Shown: positions 47,112 through 64,000 of the stretch, one piece after another | Numbering within the stretch: the stretch's first letter is position 1 | Layout: each line of letters begins with the position of its first letter | Assembly: GCA_963978895.1 (NCBI GenBank) | Contig: OZ022241.1 | Span: forward strand, 41,524,317-41,588,316 | Length of the DNA: 64,000 nt | Reading direction: 5' to 3' | Source of the DNA: Erpobdella octoculata | Lineage: Eukaryota > Annelida > Clitellata > Hirudinida > Erpobdellidae | Program-made: the position numbers and the translations under genes | Notes under the pieces: generated by a model | Databases searched by the model: none | Told to the model about the DNA's origin: nothing | What the model saw: the letters and a program-made list of their open reading frames with translations, nothing else

Positions 47112-48935
47112 ATGTCTGACGAGAAATTCATTGCGATGGGACAGGCTCTAGGCTATTCCGGGGAAGATTTAAGGAATTACGTCAAAGAGTTAAAGGATGA
47201 AGAAAGAGTTAAGAGATTAGAAGAACGTGAAGAAAAAAAACAAGAACGGGAAGAGCGGGAACGGGAACGTGAACACGAAGAGAAGAAGACTCAAGAAGCT
47301 AAAGAAGAGCGGGAACGGGAACGTGAAGAGGCAGAGAGACAGAGGCAGCATGAATTGGAATTGAAAAAGCTGGAATTAGAGGCCCTAACGAAAAAAGAGC
47401 CAAAGGTAGAGGCAACAAAGATTCCTTATCCAAAGTTTTCTGAAGGTGATGACATCGACGCATTTTTGCTGAGATTTGAGTCATTGGCAAAAGCCAATGG
47501 TCACCCTCAGAAGGATTGGGGAATGCTTCTAGGGTCGTTGCTTAGTGCGAAGACTTTGGAAGTGTTTGGCCAACTTAGCGATAGTCAGATGCAGGACTAC
47601 AGAACGGCAAAGGAGGCACTCCTTCGTCGTTTTGGGAAGTCAGCGGAAGACTATCGCATAATGTTTCGAGAGTCAATGCCTGAAACGGAGGAGACCTGGG
47701 AACATTATCTAGTGCGGCTAGATAGCCACCTCAGGCGCTGGGTAGATCTCGCGGGCAAACAAAATCTGTTGTTTTTGTTTCTGAAAGAGCAGTTTTTCGG
47801 AAAGTGCCCGGCGGGAATGGTCGAATACTTGTTGGATAAAGAGAGCATAGATGTCAATGAGCTGTGCCTTTGGGTAAACAAGTACAGCCAAGCCCATCCA
47901 GAGAAGAGGTTGGCAAAATTGGACAGCAATAGCAGGATGGGTTGGAACCGGGGTCAGTCGGTCAGTGACGCCAAAATGGTTGAACCTCGCTGCTACAACT
48001 GTCATCAAACGGGGCACATGGCAAGAGAGTGTCGGCAGAGTAGCCCTAGTAATCCTGTACTTTTTCAAACACGGAAAGAGACGACTACGTCAGCACCATG
48101 CAAGGATTCCGGTGTTGTGAATGCATGCGCTGCCATGGTGATGGAAGAAAAAATGGATGAGGTGGAACTGAAGTGTGGATGCATTTTTCCTGTCATTGCG
48201 GATGGTTGTTTGCACTCAGGAGAAAAATTTAAATTAACCAGAGGGTTTGTGAACAGAAAACCGGTAAAAGTTTTGAGGGACACTGGCTGTACTTCCATAA
48301 TAGTAAAGGAATCATTAGTGCACCCGCGTCAGATGACCGGAAGAACAAGACCCTGTGTTTTGATCGACGGCACAGTTCGAGTAGCTCCAACAGCAGTGGT
48401 AAAAATCAAAACAGACTGGTTCAGAGGAACTAGAGAGGTGGTCTGCATGAAAAACCTACTTTGCGATCTCGTGCTGGGAAATGTTGAAGGGGTAAGAGGT
48501 TTTGATGCAATGGCGGCAGGAAAACGCTTTGGTCGGAAACCACAGAAATCCGCTTCCAACTACGACAGCACTCAGAGGAATGATCAGGTAAATTTTGGAA
48601 AATCGTCGGCTAACTCGGAGCTGTATCAAAGCAAGGAAAGAAACACGTCTGCCATTTCAAAAGTAGGAAATAAAGTTGAGGCAAAAGTTCAAGCTTTGAA
48701 TCCGCCAAAAGAAAGACCAAGGCTCAATCTTCTGCCTAGAGGCCAACATGGAGGGGTGGGGAAAGTTGGAAAGTTGAATTCGGCAATCTTCGGAGATGCC
48801 CGCCCTGTTGACACAGCACGCAGAGAGATAGAGATTGAGAATAAGTTGAAAGGAAACTATTTCAAAGGCAAGGAGAACATCGGTGCTGACTTTCTTAGTC
48901 GTAAAGAGAGTGACGATGTAATCAAGAAACACTGA
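47112..48935 (+). CDS. Gag-protease polyprotein of the LTR element
   Basis: 607 residues from the ATG at 47112 (the frame is open to GTG 47082). Order: N-terminal region; a highly charged Glu/Arg coiled coil (~residues 35-95); a retrotransposon Gag domain (KIPYPKFSEGDDIDAFLLRF, then EALLRRFGKS); a CCHC zinc knuckle CYNCHQTGHMAREC near residue 294; and an aspartic protease with active-site LRDTGCTS near residue 390. The last ~25 residues (KGKENIGADFLSR) resemble the end of a Gypsy RNase H region, so the frame appears to jump from protease to the pol tail by an internal deletion of several kb, ending in a stop at 48933. Structural and processing role only; no replication enzymes are coded here. 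Confidence 0.88.
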   Translation: MSDEKFIAMGQALGYSGEDLRNYVKELKDEERVKRLEEREEKKQEREEREREREHEEKKTQEAKEEREREREEAERQRQHELELKKLELEALTKKEPKVEATKIPYPKFSEGDDIDAFLLRFESLAKANGHPQKDWGMLLGSLLSAKTLEVFGQLSDSQMQDYRTAKEALLRRFGKSAEDYRIMFRESMPETEETWEHYLVRLDSHLRRWVDLAGKQNLLFLFLKEQFFGKCPAGMVEYLLDKESIDVNELCLWVNKYSQAHPEKRLAKLDSNSRMGWNRGQSVSDAKMVEPRCYNCHQTGHMARECRQSSPSNPVLFQTRKETTTSAPCKDSGVVNACAAMVMEEKMDEVELKCGCIFPVIADGCLHSGEKFKLTRGFVNRKPVKVLRDTGCTSIIVKESLVHPRQMTGRTRPCVLIDGTVRVAPTAVVKIKTDWFRGTREVVCMKNLLCDLVLGNVEGVRGFDAMAAGKRFGRKPQKSASNYDSTQRNDQVNFGKSSANSELYQSKERNTSAISKVGNKVEAKVQALNPPKERPRLNLLPRGQHGGVGKVGKLNSAIFGDARPVDTARREIEIENKLKGNYFKGKENIGADFLSRKESDDVIKKH

Positions 48936-48964
48936 CGCGTTTCTTTTTTCGAAGAGGGGGGATA

Positions 48965-49178
48965 TGTAAGATGAAGATAATTCATCTTACGTATTTTTCA
49001 TAGTATTTGTTTATTTTATTTTATTATGTGTGCATTTTATTAGGATTGGATATTTCGTAACAATAAGTCATATATATATGTATATGTATGTATATATATA
49101 TATGTATATATATGTATATATATATATGTTTTTATATATATGTATGTGTGTGCGTATTTACTAATTTTTTTTATCTAG

Positions 49179-49237
<59 letters not shown>

Positions 49238-49571
49238 CTTTTTCCTGATTTTGATTGGTAAGAATGTAAATATTATTTTATGTATGAATTTTGAGAAACT
49301 AGACAGTGTGTTATAAAGTTGAGTGTTCGAGAAGAAAAATAAAAGTTTAAAGAGACGTGCTGCAGAGAGAAATTGGAATTTACAAAAGATTTGTTAGAAC
49401 CGTGCGAAATTCTACAAAGTGAGAGAATTCAGTTTTATTTGAGTCCAGTTAAAAGATTTATTTTTCAAGGGAGAATAATTAAGTTAAAATAAATTCGAGA
49501 AATATTGTGATATAAATAACTTCGACTTTAACGTTACGAATCGCTAGAAAGCATATTCCTCTACGTTTACA
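48965..49571 (+). repeat. 3' LTR
   Basis: Nearly identical to the 5' LTR; same terminal hairpin and TG...CA ends. Confidence 0.95.
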
Positions 49572-49576
49572 GAAAC

Positions 49577-49958
49577 TTTGGGAATATATTTAAGAAATTG
49601 TGTTGTTATTGACTTAAATTATTATCATCTACCTGTATATATATATATATATATAAGGCAATGTGTGTGTGTTCAAGATTCACATCCAAATCGCTGAAGC
49701 AATTTGAACAAAGTTTACATGGATTTAGTTTTCACTAAGAAGGTTTTAAGAGATTTAAAAAATCTGCTTATTTTACATTTCATAAGAGAAGAACAAGAGA
49801 CAAATAAACAAACAAGTAAATTAAAAACGAATTTTTAAAACCAATGCTCTTATATGTAATTAAAACACAAATTTTGCTATCAATTTTTTCTTATATTACT
49901 CTTTTATTTTATATTAAAGTCGAAATATCTTAATTATATCAAAATATCGAAATTAATT
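49577..49958. other. Intergenic, no gene seen
   Basis: AT-rich; a short (TA)n run near 49637-49655. Confidence 0.4.
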
Positions 49959-50534
49959 AAAATTAACTAAATTAATTGACTTATTGTAAAACTAATAATT
50001 GAATATTGCATTGTCTTCTATTTTGAGCATGTATGCAAAATTTGAAAAAAATCTATCATCAGGAAGTGACTCAAAAATTGATTGCAAGATTTGAAACAGA
50101 CAGAGAAACAAACAGACAGACAGAGAAACAGAGATGACGAGTTAATAAAAGCATTGGTAATAATAATAAAAATATCATCAAAAAGCATCGAATTTAAATA
50201 TCTCAACTATTTTCATGAAAATTTCGTACACGCTTGAGAATCGCGTCAGTGAGTGTGGTTCGTGTTAACTTGGTAAAATAGTCTGCGTTTTGTGGTCAAG
50301 AAAACCCTCAAGAAACCCCTCGATAAAATCCTCAAGAAAATTAACTAAATTAATTGACTTATTGTAAAACTAATAATTGAATATTGCATTGTCTTCTATT
50401 TTGAGCATGTATGCAAAATTTGAAAAAAATCTATCATCAGGAAGTGACTCAAAAATTGATTGCAAGATTTGAAACAGACAGAGAAACAGACAGACAGAGA
50501 AACAGAGACGACGAGTTAATAAAAGCATTGGTAA
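49959..50534. repeat. Direct duplication of ~200 bp
   Basis: 49959-50160 and 50337-50534 are almost identical (aaaattaactaaattaattg ... cgagttaataaaagcattgg), separated by ~175 bp of unrelated sequence containing aagaaaaccctcaagaaacc. No coding content. Confidence 0.9.
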
Positions 50535-51110
50535 AAACCCCAGGCAACTTAGCTAGTAGTTTATGATTTACAGTGTTTATTAATATAAATGTCCATATCT
50601 ATCTAAAAAAAGTATTTTAAAATATATGAAATGGTATGGATCAGCCATTAATGAACTGTATAACCACAGAGAATTATTCTAGCCTAAGCAGCTTAGGCTA
50701 AGCTATGTCATTTAAAAATAAAAAAAACTTATTTAAGCATCCTCATGACAACTTAATTCATCAAAATGTTAGTGATTGATGTTGTTCGCTTTCCAAGATA
50801 TCTAAGCCTTCCTTTTTCTATAGCCATTCATATTCAAGATGTTACATTGTGTGGGCCAGTAAGAAGTGTTTCACTTTTATGTGTTATTTTGAGCAACATA
50901 AAATCAAATAACAGAAACATTGTTAAATATAATTTTATTAAAATTGTAACCGCAAAAACCAGACGGCAACAGTCAAAAGTAGCTCTACTTCAGTAGCTTT
51001 ACTGCCAGAACAATCCAAACATAAAAAACAATCAGCATATACATTATATACATGTATACTAAATAAACTAATAGTTAATATTTTTTAAAATCTGAAAACA
51101 TGTTTTATAA
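50535..51110. other. Intergenic, 3' flank of C1D
   Basis: AT-rich; no gene or repeat recognised. Confidence 0.4.
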
Positions 51111-51545
51111 CTAAGAATCTAGTTTAGAAGACTTTCCGTTCTCCTCTTTCCTATCACCATCTTGATCAGCTTTTCGTTTTTTAGAAGTATTTTTATCGTA
51201 CAAAGAATGTTTGATGAACCTCTTACTGGCGTCGATGTCCAGCTTCGGAGCCAGTTTCTTATCTTTGAGTTCGCTTACTTTCTTCATATTCCTCTGTACG
51301 CAGCTCAGACCCTCTCGAATAGTTTCCGCAAGCTTGTCTTCTTTGGCAATCTGGAGATACATCCAGAATAAAGATTGTACAGCGTAACTGGAAGTCAGAT
51401 CCAGCACAGCTTTATCAATAGGAACCATTCCTTCTTTCAGACTTTCCAGGTTATCGGACGAACCTACTGGTGGTTCGTGAAGGCGAGTAAAACACTTTTC
51501 AACTGCCGCTAAGCTGTTTTTAATATCTTCTGGAATTTCATCCAT
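51111..51545 (-). CDS. C1D: C1D nuclear protein (exosome cofactor, Rrp47 homologue)
   Basis: Single-exon 144-residue protein of the Sas10/Utp3/C1D family. C1D/Rrp47 binds the exosome nuclease EXOSC10/Rrp6 and RNA and is needed for 3' processing of rRNA and snoRNA in the nucleus. Family pattern seen: helical N-terminus ending in the conserved DLTSSYAVQSLFWMYLQ (compare DLVSAYTLNSMFWVYL in vertebrates), then RNMKKVSELKDKK, KLDIDASKRFIKHSLYD and a Lys-rich nuclear C-terminus. The length fits vertebrate C1D (~141). No intron is needed from ATG 51545 to the stop; many animals have introns here, so a retrocopy is possible, but the frame is intact. Confidence 0.9.
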   Translation of the reverse strand: MDEIPEDIKNSLAAVEKCFTRLHEPPVGSSDNLESLKEGMVPIDKAVLDLTSSYAVQSLFWMYLQIAKEDKLAETIREGLSCVQRNMKKVSELKDKKLAPKLDIDASKRFIKHSLYDKNTSKKRKADQDGDRKEENGKSSKLDS

Positions 51546-53054
51546 TTAAAAAACCGGTTATTTTGTAGATGAAACAATTAACGAAGAGAAAACCGATCGT
51601 CAGATAAAACATACATTAACCAACCTAATTGATTTTCGCCACCATAGATAAATTTTTGTGTAAACAAAGATAAATAAATCACATTTTAGTTTCAAAGACA
51701 AATAACTTATGCTTAGTTGTTCAAATTTTAAACTACTATTTTTGATAAAACAGTATTTCAAAATTTTATTTAATTTTAGATGTGAAATTTGTTTCTTGCT
51801 TATTATGGCGCAGGTGCAATGGTTAACTTAGAATTCCCGGGCCTATCCTTAAAAATGAAAATGACGTCATACAAATGTGCCATTGTATTTCTCAAACCCA
51901 ACCGAGTTATTATTAAGATCCTGAACCTAGCAATAGCTGTCTTGTATCCAAAATCTAAATTCATTGGCCGACCACTACCCTAAGTTTTGAACAAGGAAGT
52001 CATTTACATAAAAGAATATGGCCACCTTTTTCAGTTGTTCTTCAAATGGCCAGAACGTTTGTTAAGGCAATCCAAATCAGTGTATATTATTATTTTTTAC
52101 ATTATTTTCTTGATGTTTTAGTTACAAGTGGTTAAAAAATATTTAACTTATTTATAGGAGAGGAGATGAACTGATAGAAATGATTCAGGAGTTGCATCAG
52201 AGGACAACACGAAATATCGAAAACTCATTTTATTGGTGACAACACAAAAATAAATATCTTTTATTCACATCAAATTATTAATGAATAAAAACACTTAATT
52301 ACAACTACAAAACTATCATTATCATCATCATCATCATCATCAAAACACCGGTCGACCAGCAAAACCCAAAAGTACGATTGAAAAAAAAAACTTCACTTTT
52401 TATTCACTTTTCTTCGATGCAATTCTACCACTGAGGTGAAACACATACGTACACTCAAACACGAATCGACTACAACACAATTAGCCGCTCTACGACTACA
52501 CACAGAGAGAAGAAACAACTCGAGCGACTGTGTAGAATTATAAAAAGCAAAGTTTTTTCTAATCTAAAACAAACATAAAATCAAAAGCATTGCACAGATT
52601 TTAAAAATTATTTTGTATGCAAATAAATTGAACGTCAGAGTCTTCGTGCCGATGATGACCAAAAGGTTTCTCTTTTTTTTTGCTGCTTTTCTGAAACTAT
52701 GAGCAATAATTCTTTTTAAATGTACTTATCCTTTGTAAATAAAATCAAATTAAAAATATACATATTTAATTAAAATTAAATAAAATATAAGTTAATAAAG
52801 AAAAAACAAAACAAAACAAATAAGCAAATAAATTAATAAATACTAATAAATAAATACATAAACAAAAAATAAATAATTCAAATAAATAAATAAATAAGAA
52901 AACAAATTTGTAAAACGTTAATAAAGAATTATTATTATTATTAAACAAATTGATAACTAAAAAAACAAAATCATTGACCAACTAACTCACTCACTGGATC
53001 ATTCACTCGCACGATCAACAATTCCACCCACGTGAAGATCGTTCACCTCTCAAA
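51546..53054. other. Intergenic between C1D and VPS11
   Basis: 5' flank of C1D and 3' flank of VPS11. Long A-rich (AAATA)n-like tract at 52730-52980 and (ATC)n near 52320-52345. No gene supported. Confidence 0.4.
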
Positions 53055-63953
<10,899 letters not shown>

Positions 63954-64000
63954 CTGTAAACAAAAGGTAAAATGCTTAACTGTGAAAATGAGAGGAAAAA

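Larger units (their letters stand above)
46412..49571 (+). mobile_element. Ty3/Gypsy-like LTR retrotransposon, internally deleted, recent
   Basis: Two nearly identical LTRs, 46412-47012 (601 bp) and 48965-49571 (607 bp), start TGTAAG and end TTTACA. They differ mainly in the length of an internal TA-rich microsatellite. The flanking 5-bp duplication GAAAC is at 46407-46411 and 49572-49576. A purine-rich polypurine tract (GAAGAGGGGGG) directly precedes the 3' LTR; the sequence after the 5' LTR (TTGGTGACCTCGACG) is the probable primer-binding site. Only a Gag-protease frame is present; RT, most of RNase H and integrase are absent. LTR near-identity implies recent insertion, with mobilisation presumably in trans. 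Confidence 0.95.

Overview
The window is eukaryotic nuclear DNA from an intron-rich, AT-rich, repeat-laden animal genome, most likely an invertebrate. Spliced orthologues of conserved animal genes can be read exon by exon (GT/AG boundaries with matching phases). No bacterial, plasmid or organellar features are seen. The phylum cannot be fixed from sequence alone. The gene complement (IFT57, TBC1D24 with a TLDc domain, YIPF6, a ZDHHC3/7-type enzyme, C1D, VPS11), the L2/CR1-like LINE fragments, the tRNA-derived SINEs and the hAT-like MITEs would fit a lophotrochozoan, cnidarian or other non-vertebrate metazoan.

Layout. (1) 405-3709 minus: IFT57, missing only its last exon beyond the left edge. 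(2) 4046-5199: a hAT-like non-autonomous transposon with a LINE 3' end nested in it. (3) 5914-18879: a cluster of four related genes (A, B, C, D) that join an N-terminal Cys4 zinc-ribbon-like module ending in WS[YF]GxDD to a C-terminal LRAT/NlpC-P60-type thiol-hydrolase domain. Gene D runs in frame into a 5'-truncated LINE reverse transcriptase, and that LINE is split by a SINE with a clear target-site duplication. (4) 22282-27734 plus: TBC1D24. (5) 30044-34219 plus: YIPF6, with a possible small membrane-protein gene in its first intron. (6) 38213-41832 minus: a ZDHHC3/7-like palmitoyltransferase. (7) 43280-45088 plus: a fifth zinc-ribbon/LRAT gene (E), close sister of D including its 5' leader. 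(8) 46412-49571: a young LTR retrotransposon with intact LTRs and target duplication that codes only Gag plus protease. (9) 51111-51545 minus: single-exon C1D. (10) 53055-63953 minus: twenty exons of VPS11 (its C-terminal ~650 residues); the N-terminal part lies beyond the right edge. An intronless, broken leucine-rich-repeat ORF sits antisense in a VPS11 intron.

The housekeeping genes do not form a pathway together, although several act in membrane traffic (YIPF6, VPS11, TBC1D24, the DHHC enzyme) or cilia (IFT57). The distinctive content is the zinc-ribbon/LRAT family: five copies on both strands, at two loci 25 kb apart, with varied domain numbers (one or three ribbons, with or without an extra Cys-rich middle region). 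I do not recognise this domain combination. The other striking property is that most long introns carry their own minisatellite of about 20-40 bp unit, which creates many long but spurious ORFs.
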